Shown here: piece after piece, positions 1-10,271 of the stretch
How positions within the stretch are numbered: the first letter of the stretch is position 1
How the letters are laid out: the number at the start of each line of letters is the position of its first letter
NCBI GenBank assembly: GCA_022457155.1
Contig: JAJGOT010000319.1
Coordinates: 288,001-352,000, forward strand
Reading direction: 5' to 3'
Length of the DNA stretch: 64,000 bases
Source: Cladopsammia gracilis
Lineage: Eukaryota; Cnidaria; Anthozoa; Scleractinia; Dendrophylliidae
Translations under genes and position numbers: made by a program
Notes under the pieces: model-generated
What the model was told of the DNA's origin: nothing
Database searches by the model: none
Seen by the model: the letters and a program-made list of their open reading frames with translations, nothing else

Positions 1-785
1 AAGTCCCCCGGGGAGGAAGTAAACTGACAACTGAGGAAGTTACGGTATTTTAAATCGACAACTCGTGACCATCGGCTTCAGCTCTGGCACAGTTTGCTTC
101 AAGTACTGCCGACAAACTTTGTCGTACCAGCTGTAACAAGGTCATGTCAGCTAAGAAATATTGATCAGCTTTCGTAACAGCGGGGTTGATGATGGGGAAG
201 TACTGAAACACTAGGGAAAACGAGTTTCCTTGTAAACTTTGTCGTACCAGCTGTAACGAAGTCATGTCAGCTATAGACCAATATAGACTTTATTTTCGAC
301 TGAGACTGAAATAATGAACAGCTTTCATATAACACCGTGATTGGAGATGGGGAAGTAAAACTGAAAAAAAAGATAGTACCCCGAAATTGTTCTTTGTAGT
401 TATGGTAAAACGGAAGGGTTGGTGGAAAGGTTGGTAGAAAGGGGTGAATGGTGTTGCATTTAAGATCTTTCTTCCTTAATAATCCCAATATCCAAGTATG
501 AGTTTCAGAAAAGCAGGAAGGAAAAGAATGAAATGAGTAGGAGAAGGTCAAGACCCCGTTGATTCATATTAAACAGGAAGTGCACATCATGCTGAAACAG
601 TCCGATTCCAGCGGTCCATGCATGTCACGAGCCGACCTGTTTTTATTTGTAGTGCATTTTTTGCGTATACCGTGTAGTATGAAATTTTTGCGGGAGTGTA
701 TTTTGCGGATTGGCGATTTTTTGTGTGTGTTTTGATTCAAGATGACTAACATATCTGCTGGCAACTAATTCTTGCGATATTCTGT

Positions 786-1113
786 CCCGGGATGGGGGGT
801 ACTCAACAAAGTTTTGTACGGGGATGCTCCGCCCCGAGGTCCAAACCCTTACCCTTTCATATACCGTTTTTGACAGACAAGTTACCCCTTTCATATACCT
901 TTCATTGAAAATGGTACCCCTTTCATATACCTTTCACTGAAAATGGCTCCCCTTTCATATAGCCTTTACGTACGTCTGTTTGATATATTTTGAAAGGCCC
1001 TTTTTATCATACTTAAATGGCAGTTTTCCCTACCTTTTTTTATGGTAAAGGTACCCCTTTCGGGCGGAGCATCCCCGTATAGCTCATTATAGGGAGTCCC
1101 CCCCCCCCCCCCG
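786..1113. mobile_element. MITE-A, copy in array unit 1
   Basis: A 328-bp non-coding element. Its ends are G-run/C-run, with GGGGTACTC at the left and the complement at the right, and subterminal inverted copies of GGGGATGCTCCGCCC. It is flanked by the direct repeat GATATTCTGT at 776-785 and 1114-1123. The homologous position in unit 4 (62989-62998) holds a single GATATTCTGT and no insert, so the ends and the 10-bp target duplication are seen directly. A 9-10 bp duplication suggests a Mutator-like source, which is an inference. Confidence 0.8.
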
Positions 1114-1915
1114 GATATTCTGTTCAAGCAGCAGAACATTAACAAGGACGAAAACTTAATATTTTCAACTTTTATTACTTGTTGAGTTACGGTATGTTCT
1201 ACTTAGAGACATTTCAATGAATTCTTTAAAATCTTTGAAGGTTATACAGTACTTTCCTAAAGGGCAAGGACTAACGCAACAACGTCACGTACTGTGTAGT
1301 TTTGTTTGTGAAAAAAAAAATATCATATTAAGTTCGGGCTGTATGTTTTTTCTATTAAAAATCATTTTTTATAGTTCTTATTTACGTCCAATATCGTGCC
1401 AGTAACGCAAGTTTACATTAAAAGCAGAATTCTTTATTTTCTTTATTTTTGTGGAGTATTATTATCTAAGAGTTTTTTTTCCGCGGGAACTTACTTTTGC
1501 GGATCGAGGGCAATCCCTCATAATCCGCAAAAAATTCATGCTGCCGCCGGTACCTAAGTAATATTACTGTAATGTTTTAGGGACAATCCGAATGATATGG
1601 TAACTTCGTCGGTACCAAAGGCAAAGGAAGAAATAATGATTAAACTAACTTTCGATCGTCACTATTTTATTTACTGGTATCGCCTTAAAAATCTGGGATA
1701 CTGAATCGGCAATCATTGTTACAATGTGACCCTTAATCAGTGCACCGGAGCTATTTTAAATTCAGCATCTCTACTACATGGTGGTGTAGTTGTTAGCCCG
1801 CAAACCAGCGCGACTTGTTTCGCTAACCTGGAATTTTAAAACTAACAAAATTTGAATCTCTACTGCGCACATAAATTGCGCACATAAATTAGTTTTCCTG
1901 CCCCTAAAAGTTACC

Positions 1916-1925
1916 GGGACTTTCT
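1916..1925 (+). promoter_or_regulatory. NF-kB-like motif, degraded, upstream of copy 1
   Basis: GGGACTTTCT differs by one base from the canonical kB decamer. The homologous site in unit 2 is a perfect match, and in unit 3 the segment is deleted. Presence is observed; function is speculative. Confidence 0.2.
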
Positions 1926-2808
1926 AGAAACAGACCCCTGGTCTTTAAAGAGTCACTGATGCTATCCTTTTGAACAGCCAGGTCATGAATTTGGTTTTCA
2001 ATATTGTTAATATCACATAAATTGGAGAACCGGATTGTTCCTAAAACATTACAGAGATGTTATTCAGTTTATGCCCCCAAAATGCAAATTATAATAAATA
2101 TAAAAAATACACTGCTGACTCCAGACTGATGGACCGCTGGAATTGGACTGTCTCAGCGCCCGCGGCAGCATGATGTACACTTCCTGTTATGAATGCACGG
2201 GATCTTGACCTTCTCCAACTCATGTTTCATTTTTTCCTTCCTGCTAATGAAACCTATACGTGGATACTGAGATTAACGAAGAAAGATTTAACAGATTACA
2301 TTCTAAAGTTGAAAAATAAACGAGCTGCGTTTTAGAGCTTTTAAAATTAATTAGAAATCCAACAGCAGGCCATTCATCCCTTCTTATCCCCACAATGCAA
2401 ACTGCGCAGGACTTTTCCCAGTTTAAATTGTCCCCTTTGGCTATGAATACAGGTTTAAGAACGACTTTGAGGCACTGCCGTTTTTCCCCAGTTTTACTTC
2501 CCCATTCCCCCCTTTTACAATAGCTGTTCATTATTTAATTATCAGTTGAAAATAACCTCTGTCGGTACCTAACTGACACGACCTTGTTACAGCTGGTTCG
2601 ACAAAGATTACGAGGATCAACCCCGCTGATCAATATTTTTAAAAACTAACGTCAGTCGGTGTAGCCGACATGACCTTATTACAGCTGGTACGACAAAGTT
2701 TGCCGGCAGTACTTGAAGTATTAAAACTGTACCCTGAATGCTGAAGCCGGTGGTCAGTTTTCGATTTAAAATAACTTCCTCAGTTGTTTTGCTTCCTCAA
2801 GAGGACTG

Positions 2809-2817
2809 TATAAAAGG
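2809..2817 (+). promoter_or_regulatory. TATA box of BRICHOS copy 1
   Basis: TATAAAAGG lies about 95 bp upstream of the exon 1/intron 1 junction and is conserved in all three complete copies. Transcription is expected to start about 30 bp downstream, giving a ~75-nt 5' UTR that ends in a GATAAA-repeat tract. An ATG at 2738 lies upstream of the TATA box and so should not be in the mRNA. Confidence 0.65.
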
Positions 2818-2912
2818 AAACATTTGTCTCAGAAAAGCATTACTATCCAGTTGGAGTTTGGAGAAGTTCTTGAATTACAGCTTGAAAGATAAAGATAAAG
2901 ATAAAGACAAAG

Positions 2913-3869
2913 ATGGTGAGTAGAGGCGGCACTCAATTTGACTTTCAATTACCTTTTTGTTTTTCAGCTTCTAAAACCGAAACCACGAACACAAAGAGTG
3001 GAGTGCTTTGTATCACTGACAAAATTTATTTCAGTCATTTTAACCTAAACCGGCTTGGCTTGATATACTCGTTTTGTAACATTACTTTTTTTTTTCTCAT
3101 CAGGAATTTTCTTCAATTGTCACAGCTTTGATTTTGTTTGCTTGCATCGGTCAGATGAGAGCTGCAGTGGTGTTTAAGGTATTAACGTTTGTTATTTTTA
3201 GCAGTTTTCAATTGAGTGTCGAAAGTAATCACACAGTTGCTTTGGTTTTGCATTGCTACGCTTTGTGATTGGCTAACAAATCTCGCGCCACTTTCTCGAC
3301 CAATCAGAAGTAAAACCAAAACCAACCGTGACTTGCTCGCACGCGTTTTCCCGCGCTTGGTGCCGCCGACATGTAATTGCTTCGAGTTCTGATTGGTTCA
3401 TTGGATTGTTTACGACTGCTGTGATTGGTCAGAGTAATTACTTTGGTTTTGGTTTTACCACACTCAATTGAAAACTACTCTATATGTTAATAATGAAAAT
3501 ATTCGAAAGAAAAGTGCTAAATTTTCCTTCTCGAGGTGTGGCTAGCTTTTTTGCTATTTCACTGAGTAATGTTTTTACAAGGTTAGTAGGTCACGCTAGT
3601 TTCACGTTTTCTAAATCAGCCTGACAAGAACATTAGGGAAGTCAACCAAAGTCGATTACGGATGGTCAAACTTGGACAGGATTAATTTTTTTCTTTCATT
3701 AATGTAGTACGTCGAACGTGCACAGCAGACGTGATGTCGCATGATTCTATATGACTCTAACACGTTCTTGGCTTCGACACACAGGATTATTTAGATTAAA
3801 ATGGTAAAGACTGTTATTTCGTGGCGCACTTGGAAACTAGTTCAAGCGTACTGACCACGTTAAATAAAG

Positions 3870-3952
<83 letters not shown>

Positions 3953-6900
3953 CGTGTTACGTTGTGCCTCGTGACATACTCCAAATATGTTTTTTGGCTT
4001 TTCAAACTGATACTAAAAATAGGTGACAGTGTCCCTTTAAGCATACGGTAATAGACGTAATACTGTTTAGCTGTGAAGATGGTGGTCTCATACGCTACAC
4101 CAAAGTTTGAGTGAAATGTTAGAAATAAGATATCAAATCAAATCCTGATTGTTGTTCTAATGTCTATATTTTTCTTGAACACAGATCCCTGGTCTGGAGC
4201 AAACGACTCGGACTTCAGAGAAGTTTAAGCTCCACATCACAGAGAGGGGTACCAAGTTTGATGAAAATATTGAAATCGACGAGGAAAACGACATTGAATA
4301 TTTCAAAGTGCCTCCTCACAATGAATTATCCGAGACCGACAACATGTACGACTTCAAAATGGTGAGGCATATATATTTCATTTCATATTACATTTTTTTT
4401 TTTCTCAGCGCGCGAGCGGGCGGGATTCTGCGAATCCTGCAATATGATTGGTTCCGGGATCGAGCGGGCTAAGTGTGCTTATCTAAAATTTTTAATTACG
4501 TGTTTGTTCAACCAACAGAACATCACAGTTAGTCGTGTGAACAGTGACCGCGTTTGTCACATTACTCCACTGCCATCTGACCTGCCAAGACCAAACGTGT
4601 TGTCAAAAGGACTGAAAATGGTAATAAACTTTTTTAATACGTTTATCCTCGTATCAACAAGAAAAACTTAAGTGCATATCATTTTTCTCTAGCAATTGAG
4701 AAATGAAAATGTTAACATTTTAATTAAATTTTAAAGGGGATATTTTATGATAAAAGAATCCCATGAAAGGTGTTGAGTGTTTTCTACGCCAATAAACTGC
4801 CTGAATCACAAAAGACAAGTTAGGAAAAGGGAGACGGAAGGAGTAAACAAATGATGATTTTAAAATTAAATTTAATAGGAACGGGTTTTTTTGTCACCTT
4901 AAAAGTCGGATAATCAAGCTGGATTAATGTACTAGTTTTCTTTTCTCTGCAGCTGGCTAATTTGCCCCCGTCTCATAACATTGAAAATCCGGCCCAGGAC
5001 TGGAGAGTTGGTGACCTTGTTGACAAATGGACTTTAAGACCCGAAGTGCGAGAATTCTGTGGCCAGTTCCCAGTCTACCGATTGGAACCCTTCATTCCAC
5101 CTGACTCAGTGTCTGTGGTGGCTGAAGACGGCGACGACGACACTCGCGCTGGTAAGTTTGTGTGTATACTGTGCCACAGTAAACCCTCTCAAGATTGGCA
5201 AAAATCAAAATTAAGAGAAAATCCGAAATTTTATTTTGTAAAATGTTGAAAAACAAATCTGGTTACCATGCAAAAGTACGGCCGAAGTGGTTTTATTTGA
5301 ATGGTCACACCACAGGATTTTGTCAACAGACTCAAAAGTTAGAACAAATGGTACCATGCAAAAGTACTGCCGAAGAGGTTTCATTTGAATGGTCACACCA
5401 TAGGATTTCATCCACAGACTCAAAAGTTAGAACAAATGGTACCATGTAAAAGTACTGCTGAAGAGGTTTCATTTGAATGGTCACACCACAGGATTTTGTC
5501 AACAGACACAAAAGTTAGAACTACATTACATGTCTCCATTATTGACTCTGGGAGTGAAAGACTGAGTTAAGTACAACCCAGCAAATTGTTGCTGAGCCAG
5601 GAGCTGAACTGTTGTTTTAGAATTAAAAGTGTGAAAGTGTAGATATTTTGGGTTTCGAACAAACTTAATTTATCTCTTTGAAAAAGATGGAAAGGAGACT
5701 AAAGAATAGCTTCTGGATAAAACGTGATTTGTAACTGCCATATACATATACCGTTGTAAAGCCCGGTTTCCATATGATCGCTACGATCGCTACGATCGCT
5801 ACGATCGTTGCGATCGCTGCGATCGCTGAAAAAAATAGTTCAGCGATCGCAGCGATTGATGGTTTCCATATGATCGCTGCGATCGCTACGATCGCTGAGA
5901 AAGTGAATGAAGATCGAGGGGACCTGGATCTGACAATATCGTTTCGCCTCATTCTTGAAATTTAACATAGCGGCTGTGAATTGTTTTTAAAATTTGTTGT
6001 AAAGACAGTCGTATCTTTTCACTTCTTCCATAAAAAGGGCCAAATCGCACCCTTTGAGTGAGCGTACGCAGTGCATCATGGTATTTTTGCCGTCGCCGCG
6101 ATCGCTGCGATCGCTGGAGAGTGGTTTCCATATGATCGCTACGATCGCTACGATCGCTGAGATAGAATCACAGCGATCGCAGCGATCGTTGTCGCTGCGA
6201 TCGCTGTGATCGCTACGATCGCTGGAGAGTGGTTTCCATATGATCGCTACGATCGCTGAACTTTTTTTTCAGCGATCGCAGCGATCGCAGCGATCGTAGC
6301 GATCATATGGAAACCGGGCTTAATACGAAACGTATTTGATAGGTCAGGTTGGAAAAACTTATATAGGGATTTAAAATGACATATATTATTTTGCTATTCA
6401 AGATACTATAAGACATGGCCTCCTCATGCAGCTCATATGGCAGCCTTATTAGGCACCTAAAACACAGAGTAAAAAAGCGTAATATAATAGTTTTTAGTAT
6501 AAATCTACTAGCGTTCTATCACCCGCGGGGGGGGGGGGGGGGGGGGATACTCAACAAAGTTTTGTACGGGGATGCTCCGCCCCAAGGGCGAAACCCTTAC
6601 CCTTTCATATACCGTTTTTGACAGAAAAGGTACCCCTTTCATATACCTTTCATTGAAAATGGTACCCCTGTCATATAGCCTTTACGTGCGTCTGTTTGAC
6701 ATATTTTGAAACGCGCTTTTTATGATACTTAAATGGCAGTTTTCCCTACCATTTTCATACTTCAACTCGTGTTTTCCCTACCTTTTTCTACACTTCGTGA
6801 AATCCCTACCTTTTCATATACTTCAACTCGTGAAATCCCTACCCTTTCAAATACCGCCAACCTCAAAGAGGTACCCCTTTCGGGCGGAGTATCCCCGTAT

Positions 6901-7415
6901 AGAGTATTTGTTGTTGAGTTTTGAAGGTCTAGTAGATTTATACTAAAACAATTAGATTATTCGCTCTTGATTCCTTTCGCGTGATAGTTGAAGCCCTCAT
7001 CAACTATCACGCGATAGAAATCTCGAGCTCATTTGTAATTGTATGGGTCTCCTATGATTGAAATCAGAATTAAAACTTCACGCCTTCAATTCCCACTTGG
7101 TTGCCGACTTGGCGTATCTTTGGTAGCGAAACTAACGTGTTTTACTTTGTAATATTTCACACAGAGAGGATAAGACGTCAATATAGGAACTTGCCACTTT
7201 GCAACAGCAACATCCCCCAATGTCATCCTAATTACTGGGTGTACAGTTGCAGGATGACAAGCAGGAGCTGTGTGTACTACGCCAAATGCAGACTGGATCA
7301 GGCTAATACAATTGTTAGCTGCTCATCTCTTGTACACGGCCACCGCACTCTTCGATGCTGCGTGCCTTCGTGCTCGAATAGTATAGGGCCTTGGCCGGGG
7401 AAAAACTATATATAA
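2913..7415 (+). CDS. Secreted BRICHOS-domain precursor with Cys-rich C-terminal peptide, copy 1
   Basis: Coding exons are 2913-2915 (ATG only), 3104-3178, 4185-4361, 4519-4620, 4953-5151 and 7165-7415. All junctions are GT-AG and the phases agree, giving 268 residues. Residues 1-22 are a signal peptide (hydrophobic SSIVTALILFACIG). Residues ~35-165 look like a BRICHOS domain: an acidic strand region, MYDFKM, then VCHITPL and FCGQFPVYRLEP, with the conserved Asp and two Cys (compare chondromodulin and gastrokine). An acidic EDGDDD linker leads to RIRR followed by Q, a furin-type site at the start of exon 6. The remaining 78 residues have 9 Cys (spacing C6C8C6C5C10C11CC3C) and net charge about +7. 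By analogy with arenicin-type precursors the tail may be a processed antimicrobial or signalling peptide; this is inference. A chondromodulin-like matrix role is the alternative. Confidence 0.8.
3203..3476. repeat. MITE-B in intron 2 of copy 1
   Basis: A 274-bp element with inverted ends (AGTTTTCAATTGAGTG and its complement) and internal ATTGGTT/CCAAT motifs. It sits at the same place in all three copies, so it predates the array duplication. Confidence 0.65.
3871..3952. repeat. (GATT)n microsatellite, intron 2 of copy 1
   Basis: About 20 tandem GATT tetramers. The orthologous tract has about 5 units in copy 2 and about 13 in copy 3. The asparagine/serine-rich open frames across it are an artefact. 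Confidence 0.9.
5265..5520. repeat. 88-bp minisatellite in intron 5 of copy 1
   Basis: Three units begin with ACCATG at 5265, 5353 and 5441. Each contains a TTTGAATGGTCACACCA core. The tract in copy 3 has five units. Confidence 0.8.
5760..6320. mobile_element. GATCGC-rich Harbinger-type MITE in intron 5 of copy 1
   Basis: A 561-bp element with ends AGCCCGGTTTCCATATGATC and its exact complement. It is built almost wholly of overlapping CGATCG/GATCGC motifs, with three GGTTTCCATATGATCGC blocks. TAA flanks both sides (5757-5759 and 6321-6323). Copy 3 carries the empty site (single TAA near 58600), so the 3-bp TAA duplication is observed. A TWA duplication is typical of PIF/Harbinger. It has no coding capacity. 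Confidence 0.8.
6525..6901. mobile_element. MITE-A relative in intron 5 of copy 1
   Basis: The same family as the 786-1113 element: a G-run then ATACTCAACAAAG, GGGGATGCTCCGCCC, and the complementary GGGCGGAGTATCCCC near the end. Its middle carries extra TTTCATA-CTTCAACTCGTG repeats. Copy 3 has unrelated sequence of about 120 bp at this position, so no clean target duplication can be assigned. Confidence 0.65.
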
Positions 7416-7602
7416 GTGTCAATTTTTCTTAAACTAATTTTAAATAGTTCGTCAAGTTTGAAATCATAGGCGTGACAGTGATTTGGAAACAAACCTGATC
7501 TTAATTCGTTTTTATAAATTAGATCCTGACTATAGATTGATTCAATAACACGTGCGCGTGGTTTCAACGAGTTTTTAACTCCCAGGTGTTAAGTGTTTAA
7601 AT

Positions 7603-7673
7603 ATTTGATTGATCGACTGATCGATTGATTGATTGATTGACTGACTGATTGATTGATTGACTGACTGACTGAC

Positions 7674-7738
<65 letters not shown>

Positions 7739-7752
7739 AATTGATTGATTTG
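7603..7752. repeat. (GATT)n/(GACT)n microsatellite 3' of copy 1
   Basis: A tetranucleotide tract just downstream of the gene, with GACT variants in the first half. It is orthologous to 59716-59846. Confidence 0.9.
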
Positions 7753-7773
7753 ACTATTTTATGCCTTCATTTT

Positions 7774-8372
7774 CTTCAATCTACTTCTCGGTGTTTGGAA
7801 ATCCTGATGAAAAACTCTTTCTCGTCGCACGTGTTTTATATATTACATGAACATTAAGCTTATTTTAATGTGGGATCTGACTCGCGATTTCTTTCCATAA
7901 ACGAAAATACTTATCAAGATTAAGGCAGCTCTAGATAGAACATTGAGTTTTATTGACCCCTTAAAGCTTAGTAATTGACTCTGAATTACCAAGTATCAAA
8001 TCATAAGATCACTATAATACACAAAAAATGTATAGTATAATCACCTTTTCCTATGACTTTTTTCTTACTTCAATCTACTTCTCGGTGTTTGGAAATCCTG
8101 ATGATAAACTGTTTCTCGTCGCTCGTGTTTTATATATTACATGAAAATTAATGGCTTATTTTAATGTGGGATCTGACTCGCGATTTCTTTCTATAAACGA
8201 AAATATAAACTAAGATATATTATCAAGATTAAGGCAGCTCTAGATAGAACATTGAGTTTTATTGACCTCTTAAAGCTTAGTAATTGACACTGAATAAACA
8301 AGTATCAGATCATAAGACGACTATAACACACAAAAAATGTATAGTATAATCGCCTTTTCCTTTGACTTTTAA
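7774..8372. repeat. Two tandem ~294-bp units 3' of copy 1
   Basis: Direct repeats start with CTTCAATCTACTTCTCGG at 7774 and 8068. The same pair occurs downstream of copy 3 (59869 and 60167), so the doubling predates the split of these copies. Nothing is coded. Confidence 0.75.
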
Positions 8373-9162
8373 ATATAGAAGAGAATGTTGTAATTAGTTT
8401 AACAAGTTAAACAGTTATTAAAAATTATTAAAAATGAAAAAAGATTGTGTTTAAAAGACTTGTCAGAGAATGCTTCTTTATGCTTGGTTTCATTGTTGAA
8501 ATGCATCAATCAATTCCAGCAGTGCCTATGTTCCCCCCGAAACAACCCCGGGGACAACCCCCAGGCATTAGCATTTTGTGAAAAAAAAATTGGCAAATGT
8601 CCCATGCCGGGGACAAAAAAAAGTTTTGCAAATCCCCGGGGGTATAGTTAAAAAAGAAGGACAATTTTCGAATCTAAGTTCATGCAAAAGTTATTTGAAG
8701 GCAAACTAAGTCAATTAACGGAGAAGTGTTTCCCCTCGGTTTTCCTCAGTCTAGGGTGGACCGATTAGAACAAGTTCGCAACAAATGTCACGTCAAATAT
8801 GAAGCCAGGATTCTTTGAGGTCGAAAACATAAGGATATCAAATGCCCCTGGGGTACACTGAGGGAAGACTAATGCCCGACCCCCTGGATTCGAACGTGAG
8901 CAAATGTTGTCATTCGATTCATGTTTTCTCCCTTTTCATTGGCCGAGAGCCTACCACATGACCTGCGAATAACTACCTACTAACAATTCTGCTCATGCGC
9001 ATATAAAGACAGCAGAGTATGAGCACTTCTCATTCATTTACACGTTTTGTTTTCATCCATAATTTGAAGCATTAAGTTAATTTAACCTTTCTTCGTCGTG
9101 TCTGCCCCTTTGATTTGTCTTGGTTGAAGACGTTCAAAACTGATAGGTTCACCAACTCGCCT
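8373..9162. other. Non-coding 3' flank shared with copy 3
   Basis: No gene is seen. It holds a palindromic CCCCGGGGACAA region (8530-8650) and an ATATAAAG motif near 9000. It matches 60471-61242 downstream of copy 3 and stops matching at the Penelope fragment. Confidence 0.6.
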
Positions 9163-9342
9163 AAAGGTACGTCTTATGATCTTCTTACTATCCCATTCAA
9201 CCTCCTTCTCCGAATACGCCGCATATGTTCCACCGACACCTTCTTTGATCAACGTAGCAAAGAACTTGTTAATTATCTTATAAAACGAGGGTACAGCCGA
9301 CCCTCCCTACGAAGAGCCGTAACCAGAGTCCGCGCCATCCCA
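9163..9342 (+). pseudogene. Penelope-like element fragment, 5' part
   Basis: An open frame encodes about 60 residues matching the C-terminal side of a Penelope reverse transcriptase: IPFNLLLRIRRICSTDTFF, LVNYLIKRGYS, VTRVRAIP. It aligns with the intact Penelope protein at 35521-38895 but is a different subfamily on the other strand. The frame stops where the EnSpm element begins and resumes at 25616. Confidence 0.75.
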
Positions 9343-10140
9343 CACTGTAAAAACGGACCAGTTAAGGCAACCATTTTAAACGGTTATAACCAGTTTAAAT
9401 AGGTTGTTTTAACCTATAATCAATTGGTTAAAATTCATAACCTATTTGTTATTGGTTAGAATAACCAATGATCATTAGTTATTTTGACCTTTGAAATGGG
9501 TTGCAGCAATAAATAGTTAAAATAACCTTTTTCGGCAGTCAAAATAAACGAAAGCAATAGGTTGTGTAAAGGTACAACTAGTTGTAATAGTTGTTTTAAC
9601 CGAAATTTAGTTGATCAAAATTAATAACTTATTTTAAACTGTTACTTCACCATGTATATTAAGAAATAACCATTTTTGTTTGTCATATATTTATGGTACC
9701 ATTCATGAACATTGGGAGAATGAGAAAATGGAAAAATGTTTCCATAGCTGTTACCAAACCAGTAAATTGGAGCGATATGATTATGTTAGAAACTCAGATT
9801 TTAATAGCACCATTCACCACACCCTTTATGGACCGGTATGATTATGTTAGAAAGTCACATTTTAATATCACCATTCACCACATCCTTTAATCCAATTAGG
9901 TTATTTTAACTGTTAAGAACTAACAATTATTTGTTATTTGGACACAGTAGATTCACTTGCTATAAAGAGAAGGAAGGATTTTTTTTGGATCTAAGATGCC
10001 TCTTTACTTAAATAGTTGATGAGGTTGTTTAAAAAGGAAAATGTTTAGTCTTTGGTCGATACAACTTTAGTCAAAGGTTACATTAACTGAAAACAAATGT
10101 TAATTTAACCCATAAAAAGGTACACTATAATAACCACACA
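9343..10140. repeat. Left subterminal repeat zone of EnSpm
   Basis: Many degenerate AACCATTT, GGTTATAACC and TAACCTATT motifs in both orientations. The right end (about 24850-25615) shows the same motifs. Such zones are typical transposase-binding regions of CACTA elements. Confidence 0.6.
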
Positions 10141-10271
10141 CACATTTGAATAAACATGATACAATACCCCTTTTTTATTTGTATTTTTGATTCAACAAAG
10201 CTTACATACATGTTGTATAATTATAAAAAATCAAACAGGTTGCCCCTGTCGATTACACCACCAACAAAAAA

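Larger units (their letters stand above)
1..2800. repeat. Upstream foldback of BRICHOS copy 1
   Basis: Two long imperfect inverted arms (about 20-640 and 2100-2800) flank a ~1.4 kb core. Matching blocks include the GAGGAAGTT segment with TTTAAATCGA near 30-60 against its complement near 2760-2790, the GTCGTACCAGCTGTAA blocks near 115-140 and 240-260 against 2580-2700, and the segment around ACTTCCTGTTATGAATGCAC near 2180. The core holds MITE-A and AT-rich non-coding sequence. Short open frames in the arms are not conserved and are not genes. The right arm ends about 10 bp upstream of the TATA box of copy 1. The same structure precedes copies 2, 3 and 4. It could be a foldback transposon or an inverted duplication of the promoter region. 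Confidence 0.7.

Noticed and set aside
50..551. Conserved minus-strand frames (about 71 and 94 codons) repeated upstream of every copy
   Set aside because: They vary by indels between units, lie in the foldback arm and show no coding-type substitution pattern; conservation reflects recent duplication.
2738..2923. 61-codon frame ending in DKDKDKDG before copy 1
   Set aside because: Its ATG is upstream of the TATA box and its frame does not continue into exon 2; the working ATG at 2913 does, giving a signal peptide.
7774..8372. LTR pair
   Set aside because: The ~294-bp direct repeats are adjacent, with no internal sequence, no TG...CA ends and no primer-binding site.
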